Shown here one piece after another: positions 44,523 through 55,911 of a stretch of DNA of 64,000 bases. The translations under genes and the position numbers were made by a program. Position 1 is the first letter of the stretch, and every line of letters begins with the position of its first letter. The DNA comes from Anagrus nilaparvatae (taxonomy: Eukaryota > Arthropoda > Insecta > Hymenoptera > Mymaridae), in assembly GCA_022575985.1 (NCBI GenBank), contig JAKSXM010000014.1, forward strand, positions 4,898,001-4,962,000, read 5' to 3'. The notes under the pieces were generated by a model, which was given only the letters and a program-made list of their open reading frames with translations, searched no databases and was not told the origin of the DNA.

Positions 44523-45873
44523 ATGAATCAGATAGAAATTGATTCACTTAAAAAAGAATCATTAACAAGTTATGCATGTGAGAGTAAATGCGCTGCAAAA
44601 AATAAGCCTGTAGGATATGTGTGTATCAAATGTGGTGAATGTTATCATTTTAATTGCATTACAAAGCATAAAGACGCGTATCATGTTAAAGGACATTTGA
44701 TTAGCTGTTGCTCCAAAAAAACTAAATTTATAGAACAAGATCTATCTTTGATAACAGCTGATTATGGAAAACAAAAAACTATATTAGAAGGCCTAAAAAG
44801 AGAAATTAAAATCTTTCATGACTTAGTAGCTACCAAACAGGCATTATGTGACTCTCTTAATAATAACATTAAAGAATTAAAAAATAATAGTGCTCTAATA
44901 AATAAATTAAATGATAGTGTTTCTAATAATATACAAGAAGAAAATACATCTCTTAAACATCTAAATAGTACTTTAGATACTAATAATAAATTATTGACAG
45001 AAAAGTTAGAGAAATTAAATAATGAGATGAAGAGTTATACAAATGTAAATACATATGCAAATGTCGTTAAATCTCACCAAACTGATCATAGTGATTATAA
45101 ACAAATAAATAAAACACCTGGAATGATTATTGAATTTCTAAATATTGCCGATAAAGATTATATTAAAAAAACCATGTTAGATAAAATTTTAATTCCCAAG
45201 TTACAAAATGGAATTGACTCTTTTCAAGAGCAAAAAAATAGTAAGCTCTTTATCAGGTGTGTAAATAAAGATAATACAAACATCTTGGAAAAAGAAATTA
45301 AAGATCAGTTCTTAGATAAAGTTAATGTGAAAATTGAGCAACTTTTAAAACCAAGAATTAAAATTGTAGGTGTATATAATGATTTTAAATTAGAAGAACT
45401 TTATGACATAATAGTTAAATAGAATTTTGAAAACGTTAATAATTTAGACTTTAAGCTATTATACAAAAAAAAAAAACAAGTTTGGAAGTTCATGGACTTT
45501 GTATGCAGAAGTTAACAGTGACACATATAATATTATTTCTGGTACAAAAAAGTTGTATGTTCATACTAGTCTTTGTAAAGTTTATGATGACTTTAACATA
45601 TTAAGATGTTTTAAATGTTGTGAATATGGTCATAGTAGCAAATATTGTGATAATAATGAAATATGCCATATATGTACAGAAGAGCATGATGCATCAGAAA
45701 ATTGCAAAATGAATAAAATAAAGTGTATAAACTGTGTTATACACAATAACAAATACAAAACAAAATTCCAAATGAATCATACGGCTTCAGATATACAATG
45801 TTTTGTACATAAAATGAAAAAAGAACAACTAATAATTAAAACGGACTACACCTCAGCTCCTCTATTATCATAA
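44523..45873 (+). pseudogene. LINE ORF1: PHD-like finger, coiled coil, CCHC knuckles
   Basis: RNA-binding chaperone-like protein of the LINE particle. The start is the ATG at 44523 (MNQIEIDSLKKES); an earlier in-frame codon at 44463 would add hydrophobic, unlike sequence. Residues 18-65 form a Cys/His-rich finger (CESKC...CIKCGECYHFNC...HLISCC), PHD-like. Residues 80-175 are a coiled coil rich in Leu, Asn and Lys. The frame stops with TAG at 45420-45422, then shifts at an A run near 45465-45477, and resumes at about 45499. The last 124 codons hold a clear CX2CX4HX4C knuckle (CFKCCEYGHSSKYC) and two further Cys/His clusters. It ends with TAA overlapping the ATG of ORF2. PHD-type fingers in ORF1 occur in some CR1-like LINEs. 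Confidence 0.85.
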
Positions 45874-46643
45874 TGGCTGCTATTGAAGAAGAAAATTATT
45901 GTGATAAATTTTTTATAGAAACAATTTGTGAAGATTTAAATGATTATAATAATAAAATTAAAAATGTTAAAGGTATGTCAATAATGCATTTCAATATTCA
46001 ATCCCTAGATGCTAAATTTAATGAATTTGAGATTATTATTAAAAAACTAGCTATAAGACCTAAAATTATAATATTATCTGAAACATGGCAAATTCCCTAT
46101 ATACACCTTTATCAAATTGAAGGTTATGACACTATTTATAATGAAAGTGAAATCACTAAAGCTGATGGTACTATAGTTTATATAGATAATAAAATTAATT
46201 ATAATTACAAATTTCAAAAAATAGGTAATATTAAAGCAATTGAAATATTTTTTAATGAACATGTTATAACAGCTTTATATAGAAATCATAAGATTAAGAT
46301 CAGTACTTTTGTTGATGATTTATATCTTTATCTAAATAGTAATCTATACAAGAATCACTATTTTATTGGGGATATTAATATTGACATTCTAACTGATAAT
46401 TTTGAAAAAATTAAATTTAGTAAAGATACTGATAAATATTTAAACAATTTTTATGACCTAGGTTTTATTCCTGTAATTAATAATATTACCAGATATAGTA
46501 CTAATAACTCCAGAAATACTGGCACTTGTATAGATCACATTTTTGTTAAAACTGATTGGAATAACTGCAAAATTAAATCTTTTGTCTGTACTAGTTGCTA
46601 AAGTGATCATAATTTAATTGCCTTAATTATTGATAAAGAATTA
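45873..46643 (+). pseudogene. LINE ORF2, endonuclease domain
   Basis: APE-type endonuclease that nicks the target strand. It starts at the ATG immediately after the ORF1 stop (MAAIEEENYCDKF). Motifs: HFNIQSLDAKF (Asn), IIILSETW (catalytic Glu), FIGDINIDI (Asp and Asn), CIDHIFVK (Asp) and, after a single TAA at 46599, SDHNLIAL (Asp-His pair). The stop falls between the last two motifs, so it separates the active-site His from the rest. All key residues are otherwise in place. The reading frame continues unchanged into the RT part, so one base change accounts for this break. Confidence 0.87.
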
Positions 46644-48771
46644 GTGGAAAATTCGGACAACTCAAATATACGCATTAATTATACTAAATTAGCTGATGAA
46701 GTAAGTAATGTAAATTGGTCTACTGTATATAATTGTAAAAATGCCAATCAAGCTACCAACAAATTTATAGATACATTAAAAAAATCAATAGAAAATTCTT
46801 ATTACACTGTTAAAAAAAAATATAATAAAAGAAGTGACTGGATAACAGCTGGTTTAGTCAAATCATGTCACACCAAAGAAAAGTTATATCTTGACTGGTG
46901 TAATAATAAAAAAAATAAAGCCAAAGAAAAAGCTTATAAAACATACAAATTGTATCTAAAAAAACTTATTGATATAACAAAAAATTCTTCTTTAAGTTCT
47001 GAAGCTAATTCAGTTGGTACTAACACCAAGAAATTTTTAGAATTTGCTAATAAAAAAATTTTAGGAAATAAAAAAATTAAAAAAAACTGTAATTTTACTG
47101 AATTGATAGTTGATAATAAAATAATAAAAGATGATAAAATGATTGCAAATGAAGCCAATAAATTCTATTCTAATATAGGTAAAAATCTAAATAAAAAAAA
47201 AAAAAGGAAAAAAAATAATGAAAATATTACTTCTAAAGCTAATACTTGTGCTCACTCTTTTTTTATGAGTCCTACTGACTCGATAGAAGTTAAAAATATT
47301 ATTAAAAAGCTTGATAAAAATAAAGCTGGTATTGTTGATGGAATTAATAACAAGGTAATACAATGTTTGATTGATTATATAACTGAACCATTAGTTTATA
47401 TTTTTAATTTATCTATTAATGAGGGTGTATTTCCCACACATTTTAAAAAAGCAATAATTATCCCAATTTATAAAGCAGGTGATAAAAAGTTAATTACTAA
47501 CTATAGACCCATCTCCCTTACCTCAAATATTGCAAAAATTTTTGAAAAAATTGTTAAATTAAGGCTAAATAATTTTCTGAATAAATATCAAATTATATCG
47601 AACAGACAATTTGGTTTTCAAACGGGCATCTCAATTTGCTTATGTCTCAAAAATTGTCTACGAAAATCTAGACAATTCTATGAAATCCGTGGGTATCTTC
47701 CTAGATTTAGCAAAGGCTTTTGATACTGTGGATCACAAGCTTTTGCTAGATAAATTGGAAGCCATGGGGATAAGAGGTCTAGCTCTTCAAATTTTTTCAA
47801 GCTATCTAACTGATAGAACGCAAAGAGTTAAGGTTAATGGTGTCTTTAGTGATGATGAAATTGTTACTGTTGGTGTTCCGCAAGGATCGGTTCTAGGACC
47901 GATCCTATTCAACATCTTTATTAATGGTCTGCTTTTAATAAATGATAATATTGTTTCCTTTGCAGACGATACAGTTATTCTCGTACATGGTAAAAATTGG
48001 GTTGATACAAAAATAAAAGCTAATAATATTCTAATTAAAGCTTATAACTGGTTCAATGATAATCATTTAAGTCTCAATATAAGCAAATCTAACTATGTAA
48101 CTTTTGCTTGTAATAAAAAAATGTTACCCTCTGATTTTGAAATTTATATAACTGATGATAACTTGTGTACTTATCTTAATAGGGTTGAAAGTACTAAATA
48201 CTTAGGTGTAATTATAGATCAATTTATGCGCTGGGATAAACACATTTCGCAATTAATTAAGAAAACCAGGTTCATTACCTTCCTCTTCTATAAATTGAAA
48301 TATATTTTAAATTATAGTCAATTAAGAATCATGTATTATGCTTTATTCCATTCAATTATGTCTTATGGCATACTAGGATGTGGTGGAACAAATGGTACCA
48401 ATATTAAACTTATTCAAAATATTCAAAATAGATTACTAAAGTCTTTAAATCAAACAAATAACAATACTTCAGACAATTTTATTCTTAATGTCAAGCAAAC
48501 ATTTTATTACTTTGTTATGAAAAAGAGTATATGTAATTTAGATAAACTATTTTTAAGTAGTGATGATTATACAAATAAGCGCAATATTATATTTGATATA
48601 CCAAAGAAAATTAAATCAATAGGCCAAAAATGTTATTCATTTAAGTCCATTAAACTTTATAACTATATGCCAAAAAATCTTAAACTTAAGAATGCTAATG
48701 ACCATATTAGTGTAAGCTGGTCTTATCATTTTAAAAAATGGCTTCATAATCTAGATAATGTAATCATATAA
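46644..48771 (+). pseudogene. LINE ORF2, reverse transcriptase and C-terminal part, one frameshift
   Basis: Continuation of the endonuclease frame. The first part (46644-47723) covers the linker and RT fingers: a DWITAGLVKSC block, KAGIVDGINNKVI, IPIYKAGDKK, NYRPISLTS, and RQFGFQTG. A frameshift near 47620-47640 switches to the frame 47611-48771, with GIFLDLAKAFDTVDH (first catalytic Asp), VGVPQGSVLGPILFNIFING, SFADD (47959-47970, catalytic pair) and YLGVIIDQFMRWDKHI (thumb). A 'YYALFHSIMSYGILGCGG' block marks the C-terminal region. All RT motifs are present and intact apart from the frame change. No RNase H domain is seen. Fits the jockey/CR1 group. Confidence 0.88.
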
Positions 48772-49284
48772 TAATCTCAAATTATCTTTTTAAATTATCT
48801 TTTAAATTATCTTTTTATTTTAAATTATTTTTTTATATTAAATTTTTGTATTATCTTAAATTATTGTTATTTCATTAATTGAAAAGTTTTATTGAATACC
48901 TATATTTATAAATAATTTATATGAACTACTGAAATTGTTAACTAATTATATTTTTTTTTTATATATAATAATTGAATTGATAAGTAAATTTTTGACTTAA
49001 GGCCCAAGTACAGACGAAAGTCTCTTTGGGATTATGGTGTTTTCACCATGATTTGTATGTATTTTACACCTTGAAATAAATAAACTATAAACTATAATTA
49101 AATAATTCATTAATTGAGAAAATTATTTGGTTAATTATCGAAAGAAACGTAGAAAAAAAATGAGCTTTTAATCGTTAATCCGTTTTAACGTATATACTTT
49201 TATGCAACGAGTTCTTATAAAGATAAAAAAGCTCAAACCTGCACAAGTATATTGATTTTTTTGAGATTTTAAAATATTAATTTA

Positions 49285-49545
49285 ATGAATAGTATTTCGT
49301 CTTTTGAAAATAAGAATAGTAAATTCTTAGAAAATTCTACACTTTGTCAAAACTGCGTGGATACAGAATTTCAATAATATAATAGTATATTAGCATATTT
49401 AGGTTTGAAAGGAAAGCCATCATATAAAAAATACGTTTCTAGAACAGATCCATTAGGTCGCACACGAAAAAGTAGTCAAAAGATACGACATTGTCATAAC
49501 AATCATTTTGAATATTTATCTAATAATATTACAAAAAAAATATAA
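49285..49545 (+). pseudogene. Small ORF A with one in-frame stop, unknown
   Basis: Not recognised. From ATG 49285 the frame runs 30 codons to a TAA (49375-49377), then 55 more codons without a stop to TAA at 49543-49545. The first part has a CxxC (LCQNC), and the second is basic (RTDPLGRTRKSSQ) with a His/Cys cluster (RHCHNNH), so a zinc-binding or nucleic-acid-binding role is conceivable. It ends 32 bases before ORF B, on the same strand. It may be one broken gene or two short frames. It follows the LINE 3' end by about 180 bases and does not look like LINE sequence. Confidence 0.35.
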
Positions 49546-49577
49546 ATAAAACTGTTTAAATAAATTATCCGATATAA

Positions 49578-49931
49578 ATGAACTATATAAGGGAAATAAT
49601 TATAGATCCTGATCTTGACTATTTTATGTTAGATAACGAAATATCCGAAATATCTAATAACACATTTCAATATTTAGTAAGAGATTTCTCTTCATTTAAA
49701 AATACTTACGAAGACAACTGTGAATATTTTTTTTATAAAATTGACGAAATATCATTAAAATACGATCACGTTAAAAATGAAGTAAACTCTTTGGAACTAA
49801 TTATCAATCATAGAATAGATACTGAACAGGAAGATAAAATAAAATTACAATACTTAGAACATAGTATCCAAGATATTGTGATTGAAATATATCTTATGAC
49901 AGAAAAGTTTTCAAAACTCTCATTAAAATAA
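49578..49931 (+). CDS. Small ORF B, acidic coiled-coil protein, 117 aa, unknown
   Basis: Not recognised. ATG 49578 follows the AT-rich string CCGATATAA. The protein is acidic at the start (MNYIREIIIDPDLDYF), then predicted helical with heptad-like hydrophobics to the end (ISLKYDHVKNEVNSLELI, LEHSIQDIVIEIYLMTEKF). It contains the block YEDNCEYFFYKIDEI, which aligns with VNENNAYFFQKNFELI of ORF C, and the ends also align (TEKFSKL / SDKFEVK). ORF C begins two codons after this stop in the same frame. Codon use is AT-driven but the frame is not low-complexity. Neither signal peptide nor membrane segment is seen. Possible sources: a viral insertion, a multi-ORF mobile element, or a gene duplicated in tandem. 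Confidence 0.5.
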   Translation: MNYIREIIIDPDLDYFMLDNEISEISNNTFQYLVRDFSSFKNTYEDNCEYFFYKIDEISLKYDHVKNEVNSLELIINHRIDTEQEDKIKLQYLEHSIQDIVIEIYLMTEKFSKLSLK

Positions 49932-49937
49932 AAAAAA

Positions 49938-50276
49938 ATGATAAATATTGTATTTCCATTAAACACATATCACGTTCAATTACAGAATGAAATTGCCGTC
50001 GTTCATGACAGACTAAATAATCATATTAAGAAAGAATATAAACAATTTACTGAACTTGTTAACGAAAATAATGCATACTTCTTTCAAAAAAATTTTGAAT
50101 TAATTAACATAATAAATAATTTAGAGAAAGAAATAAACCTTTTATCAAATAAATATGATGATAATATACCTAAAACTATACAAAACGGATTTCAAATCGA
50201 TAATATGGAATTAAAAATTAAAAAAATGGAAAATGAATTACTTGAAATATCAGATAAATTCGAAGTAAAATCTTAA
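49938..50276 (+). CDS. Small ORF C, coiled-coil protein, 112 aa, paralogue-like to ORF B
   Basis: Not recognised. It starts at ATG 49938, six bases after the ORF B stop and in the same reading frame, so a single nonsense change could have split one gene; the resemblance of its layout to ORF B argues instead for tandem duplicates. Features: short hydrophobic start (MINIVFPLNTYHVQ), a central NAYFFQKNFEL block, then a clear coiled coil (IINNLEKEINLLSNKY; ELKIKKMENELLEISDKF). It is charged, with no Cys. Translation from one mRNA would need re-initiation or readthrough. Downstream to 50370 is non-coding. Confidence 0.5.
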   Translation: MINIVFPLNTYHVQLQNEIAVVHDRLNNHIKKEYKQFTELVNENNAYFFQKNFELINIINNLEKEINLLSNKYDDNIPKTIQNGFQIDNMELKIKKMENELLEISDKFEVKS

Positions 50277-50344
50277 AGCAGTAATTACGCCCTAGTAGCA
50301 GATACTTGAAGTAACTTGAATTTTGTTAAGAAAGGTGTCTAGTA

Positions 50345-50825
50345 CCGAAGTAAACAACGTTCGATGCGGGGGGGGGGGGGTGGTTGAAAAAAAAATAAGC
50401 TAACCAATTGATAAATTACCATATTTTAAGATAAAAACATTGATTGCAATTTTTTATAAAAATGCACCCCTTCCGAGTTATAGCGCAATGAAAAGTGTGA
50501 TTTTTGCCAAAAAAAATTTTTTTTTCAGTTTTTTTAATTTTATTTGAAATCTGGTAGAATTACAAAAAATATTATATATTACTAATTTGAAGTATTTTCG
50601 TTGACAAAGACAGCGGTTTTTTTTTGCGTACGATTAATATTAAAGGAGATATGACAAGGCAAAGATGGTTGTTTAACGAAAAATGAAGAAACCGGATCGT
50701 TCTGGCGTAAATATCTGGAAAAATATTACTTTTACAAAAAAAACGATATATATTGTTTTGCAAGAAGACAAAATTGGGAAAATTTTGAGATCAACCAGAA
50801 CCGTTTAAAGTAAGCAGAAAAAAAG
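50345..50825. other. No gene recognised; poly-G run
   Basis: A G13-type run lies at 50369-50381. The remainder is AT-rich with 'aaaaaagttatgg' motifs that recur near 51335, so it probably belongs to the outer part of the neighbouring inverted repeat. Confidence 0.4.
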
Positions 50826-51770
50826 TTATGGACAAAATAATTTTTTTTCCAAAATTTTTCATGCCAATTTTTTAGCGCCATCTGGGCTAAGATGCTTGAA
50901 AAAAAAAATCCTTTGATGAAAAGTCAGAACACTTGTTCCTAAATATGTCCAGCCATTTTTGGCCCTATCCGGTCATTATTGGTTATGTTTTGGCCTGATA
51001 AAGTTGGGTAAAATCGTGTATTTTTTAAGACATTTTCAGTTTTTGGCCAACAGCGTGAACATTTTTTATTTTAAACAGCCAAACTTTTTAGCATTTATTC
51101 GAATTTACTTGTTTTTCAAATTTTTGTCATAATTTTTCATCTGTAAGCAGTTTTGCCTATTTAAAATTGCTTATTTTATGTTTATGACGGTAAATGCTCT
51201 TTTTTTTCGGGCGAAATTAAAAAAAAATGGCCGATCCAATTGAAATGTTGCATATGACATAAAATTTCGGCGATAACTTTAACTTTGAAATGGTTCATTG
51301 TACATCTCGTTATCATTAGCCAAAAAAAAGTTATGGCCAAAAATCCTTTTTTTTTCAGCAACTACATAAAATTTTTATAGTTAATCCATTGAGTCTCCCT
51401 ATTTTTAAGTGTTATGAAAATTTTTCGTACAGTACCGTATGTTTATATGATAAGTCAATTAAATGCTGCTGTCAAATTTCAAATTTCGACTTTTGACAGC
51501 AGTCAAATAGCCGTCAAACCAAAAGTAAGTTAAAAAAAAAGATACAAAAATCAATGATTTGTGTATTTTTTGTATGAATTTTAAATTTTATGGAAAATAA
51601 AAACGTAAACAATAATTACCCGATAGGGCTAAAAATGACTGGACATATTTTGGAACAAGTGTTCTGACTTTTCGTCAGAGGATTTTTTTTTCAATCACCT
51701 CAGCCTAGATGGCGCTAAAAAATGGGCATGAAAAAAATTGGAAAAAAGTTTGTTGAAGAAATTTTTAAAG
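50826..51770. mobile_element. Imperfect foldback element
   Basis: The left block 50845-50990 ('catgccaattttttagcgccatctgg', 'aaaagtcagaacacttgttcc', 'atgtccagccatttttggcccta') is inverted at 51615-51745 ('tagggctaaaaatgactggacat', 'ggaacaagtgttctgacttttcg', 'agatggcgctaaaaaatgggcatg'). Arms are about 130-150 bp with mismatches. The middle is AT-rich without a frame. The ends and target duplication are not resolved. Confidence 0.75.
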
Positions 51771-53585
51771 CTTTAAGGGACTCCAAAAAAAAAAAATTTT
51801 GAAAAAAAAATCGCGGGTACCAGAGAAACCTGCCGTAAGGACTAAAAGTTATTGAAAATATAAATTTAAACATGTTTCATGTTCGTTATTGAGTTCATAA
51901 ACCGATTGAAAGTTTATTTAACAATTTGATGGAAATATGTAATTTATAACGAGAAAGATTTATATGGAAAAAATCTAAACTTACATTTAGAAGAAATTTA
52001 GGAAAAGTTAGGTTTTAAATAATAACACGACTGCTAAAACGTTTTTTATTAACTTGCTCTTTATTATATTCATTTTATACACCTGAGTTAATATCTAACA
52101 TTAAATCATTTCCTGTAAATAAATCATCGGTTGCAAGAAATCACAAGAAACTCATTCGACTCCTGGAATTTCGGTATGTTATTTTTCTAGACTAAAAAAT
52201 CGCTATTTTTTATGCTTGCATTGTAAGATTTAAAAACAAATTTTAATTACGATTTTTTTCACATTTTACAATTTTTTTTACATTTTGGGATAGTTTTCAC
52301 CACCAGGGTTGCAAATTGTTACTTTTCCGGCTCTAAATCGAATAGTGGCAACAACAAAATTTAATAACGTTTTTTTTATTTCTTAAAATTTAGGGGTAGT
52401 TTTAACTCCCCCCCTAGGGAGGGGTTAAATTAGTTTCATAATAGTAAATATACGGTAAAATATTTTCAAAAAATTCCAAATACAAAAAAAATAATCTGAG
52501 GTCATGTTTTTTGTATTTTTTCTTATTCTGGGGGTAGTTTTAACCCCCCCTATTATTAAACCTTATATCTCAATTTTTGGACATAATAAAAAAAAAGTCT
52601 TTATTAATTTTTCTGAAAAAATGGCATTTATTTGATAATTTTAGCTTAATATCCAAGATATTGAAAAACAAACCCTAAAAAAGGGTAGTTTTTACTGTTT
52701 ACAGGGTGTTTGAAATATTTCTGACATTAAAATCGTAATCAGTGACCCAAAAAACCCCCTGATGCCTATTTTCACCAACTTTCATTTAATATTGCCCGAG
52801 ATATTAAATATTTATTAATTTTTGGCAAAAAAAACAGTTTGACCAATTTTCACCACGTTTTGGACCAACTTCAGCCAACCAAACTTGTTTACTTCTTGAC
52901 AAAAAAAGCAGAGCCATCTGATAATTTTGTCTCCTCTATATCGGTGAGGTAAGTAGGTGATGATAATATTGGACAAGAACTATAGTCGGTAAGGTAGGAA
53001 TTGATAAATGTTTAGTAATGGTATAGCCTTAACTACTCATATACATTCACACACTCTTAAATCTAACGTGATTTTAATATCATAACAATAATGCAAAGAT
53101 ATCGCAATGAGCTCATTATATTTTAAGTGCGAAATACCTTGTTTCTTAATAAAAAATTTTCTAAATAAAAAAAATCTAACATGGCCTAGGTCCTGAGTTA
53201 TTTTCTTGGATCTTTTGTTATCTGGTACCGATCCATTTTCTGTTACCGACGCGACTAAATTGTAGGTTAGTTATACGCGAATATTTTCTCTTTAACAACA
53301 GAGAATATACGCGATGAATTAATGATTTGAGTGACCATTATACTTAATTTTACAAATTTTAAATAAAACTTTTTTAATTAGATTAAAATATATGTGTCCG
53401 TCGGATCAAGAAGCTGACATAAGCTTTAAAATATTTAAAGTATTTTGTAGGCAGGGCAGGTATGTATATAGCGCCGGGTGGCAGACGGGATCCTTTTTCT
53501 TTCTAGACAGAATATCGAACTGATTTTTGGAAACAGGTAGAATCTCTGGGGATTACTCCGGTACCAATAAGGGTTATATTATTTT
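51771..53585. other. Repeat-rich, non-coding stretch
   Basis: 52300-52870 has several 'ggggtagtttt(a)actcccc'-type blocks (52392, 52529, 52684) and CGTAATCAGTGACCCAAAAA near 52726, a motif shared with 38.9 and 57.4 kb. 53200-53560 is less AT-rich but has no open frame. Confidence 0.45.
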
Positions 53586-53587
53586 TT

Positions 53588-53932
53588 ATAAATTTCAAAT
53601 TTCCCGTTAAGTCACGTGACCGATTGAAAATCTGACCAAAAATTTGCATTCCGCGGGAATTTTTACATAGGGATCTTTTTATGTTTTGAAGAGCGTTTAT
53701 CTTAAAGCAGCGAAATTTTAAATTGAAATGTTAAAATATCTCATTTTTTTAAGTAATTTTTTTTATTTTTCAAACTACAAGAAATTAATGAAAATTAATC
53801 AGAAAAATCTTTATAGTTTTGTTGATTTATCAAAAAAGCTCTTAAAAACATAAAAAGATATATCCTTATGTAAAATTTCCAGCTAAATCCAAATTTTTTG
53901 TCAGATTTTCAATTGTTCACGTGACATTTTTC
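53588..53932. mobile_element. Partial foldback copy (core only), 12.8-kb family
   Basis: Holds the inner arms of the family: 'aagtcacgtgaccgattgaaaatctgacc' on the left and its inverse around 'gtcagattttcaattgttcacgtgac' on the right, with 'ttttacataggga' / 'tatccttatgtaaaattt' blocks. The outer arms with the tccggatag and GCATGCGC blocks are missing. Confidence 0.8.
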
Positions 53933-54573
53933 ACCTGGATTTAAATAATATCTACTTTAGTGAATTAAATCTTTTATTTTTTTTTAATTCAAAAATCAGT
54001 GATAAAGTACAAAATGAATAAAATTTATTTTCTTTAAAAAATTTTTAAACAATTATTTTTTATTTACTGATGATATTGTTATTTCTTTAACTTGTAATAT
54101 TTTCTAAAATATTTAAACTATGAAATATTAAAACAAATAAAAATGAAAAACAATACATTTATTCAATCTTAGAACGAGATTTTTTGTTTTATCATTGAAA
54201 TCATTATTATGATTTAAAAACTTTAAAAAAAACCAGATAAAATTTTTTACTTTATTTTATTAGATTATTATTATTTTTTATCTTATTTATAATTTAAAAA
54301 ATTTTTAAGATACAAAAAATTTCCAAAAATATCTCATTTAAATTGTTTCAATACAGAAAGAAGAATCTTTTTATTTAATTAATAATATTTTCAAATCTTT
54401 TATTAATACTTATCTATTTTGTTATTATTTCCAAAAATGATTATTATCCTTTAAAAAAATATAAAAAAGAGTTCAAGATAAGAGAAAAATTTTCATTTTA
54501 ATTTGTCTAATTTATTGAAATAAATAAGTTTTTTGTAATCTTTCTTGAATTAAAGTTCTCTCTTATTACTAAA

Positions 54574-55905
54574 ATGAATTCTGATATATCTGATGTTTAA
54601 CATTCTGCGGATTTTGATTTTTATAATGTTGAATCTTCGGAGAATTCTGATTTTTCTGGCGCTGAGTCTTCTACAGATTCAGATACGGAAAGTGACTCGG
54701 AAAGTGAGTTTGAATGTGATACAAAAAATTCGGAAGCATGTGAAACATCCAGATGATTGGAAAAGAAATAAATCAAAAAAAGCTCCTTTAATTGGCCAAG
54801 AATATACATCTACTTCTGGTAAAAAATAAACGCTAAAATTTTTCAACTAGTTATATTATGTTGCACAAGAAAATGTTGCTGTGATAAGATTAGTGCAATG
54901 CAAAAAAATGTTTTTAAAGAGTTTTGGATGCATGATAATTATAGACTTCAAAATATATTCTTAAAACCAATACTAAAATTTGAAGTATCAAAAGTAGTGA
55001 AAAAATTTAATAGAAGTCGCCTTTTCCTTTTAAACTAATTCCTTTTAAATTATTGTTTCTCTAAGCATGATTCAAATATAGAAGTTTGCAAAAAATTTTT
55101 GATTTCTATCTTACAAGTCAGTAAAGTCAGGCTCGCTACCTTACAACGAAAAATAGTAAATAATGAATTTTTATATGATTTAAGAGGACGTTATAGGCAT
55201 AAGAAACATTTTAGTAATCTTGTAATGAAAATTATTTGCCTGCATTTTAATTCGTGACCGCACCATAAATCTCACTAACGTATCTCTCGCGTATCTCATT
55301 GGCTTATTTTGATGATCCTGCATTAAATTTAAAAAAAATGTATGTACTATTTTTGGATTTTTATGAGGCTACTACTAGTTATGAAAAACCACCTATTAGT
55401 GAAACAACTTGCATCAATTTTTTGAATTATAATTTAAATTTTGCAGTTAGTGATTTTTGCTATAAGTGTAAGTTAAAAAAAAAATTAGACAAAGGAGAAT
55501 ACAAAAAACATCAAAATGAATACAAGATGTATTATGATCTATTAGAAACATATTTAGCAGATTAAAAAAATTTGTGTTATTACAGTTTGACTTTGCACAA
55601 AATCTGCCATTGCCAAAACTTCCGGTAAATAGGCAATATTACAGCCGATTATTGTGGTTATTCGCTTTACATGTGCACGTGCATAATTCAAAAAATGAAG
55701 ACATTGATAGTGATAAAGACACTAGTTATATATTTTCAATGCTTGAAAGGGGGGGCGAAAAAATGAAGCAATACTTTGATTAACTTTGTTTTATATGCAT
55801 TAATGAGAGAATTTGACCCATAAAAACACGATCAAATTATTTTGTTCTCCGATGGATGCGAAGGACAAAATAAAAATTATTTATTTTTTAAATTTTTCTT
55901 TTTTT
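54574..55905 (+). pseudogene. Decayed DDE-like transposase gene of an uncharacterised insect family
   Basis: Fragments in order: an acidic Ser/Asp/Glu-rich start (54600-54760), a Cys-rich N-terminal part 'CCTRKCCCDKISAMQKNVFKEFW' (54865-54930), 'KIVNNEFLYDLRGRYRHKKH' (55145-55210), an open frame at 55299-55565 with 'YFDDPALNLKKMYVLFLDFY' and 'CYKCKLKKKLDKGEY', and one at about 55574-55783 with FDFAQNLPLPKLPVNRQYYS and RLLWLFALHVH. This is followed by 'FSDGCEGQNKNY' near 55845. The FD-Q-LP-PK...YY..LW and SD.C.GQN.N blocks are those of a large family of transposase-like proteins in insect genomes with an RNase H-like fold; I recall the family but not a certain name. At least five stops or frame changes. 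It ends where satellite DNA begins. Confidence 0.65.
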
Positions 55906-55911
55906 TTTTTT

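Larger units (their letters stand above)
44400..49110 (+). mobile_element. Nearly complete jockey/CR1-like LINE, inactivated
   Basis: ORF1 (about 44523-45873), ORF2 (about 45873-48771) and a 3' UTR ending at (AATAAACTATAAACTATAA) near 49075-49100. The order and the one-base-type junction between ORF1 stop and ORF2 ATG fit a LINE transcript. Few defects: one stop plus one frameshift in ORF1, one stop and one frameshift in ORF2. The 5' end is not defined. It is the least damaged element of this kind in the window. Confidence 0.85.

Noticed and set aside
49565..49580. TATAAATG before ORF B as a poxvirus-type late promoter
   Set aside because: Such strings are expected by chance in DNA this AT-rich; not usable as evidence of a viral source.
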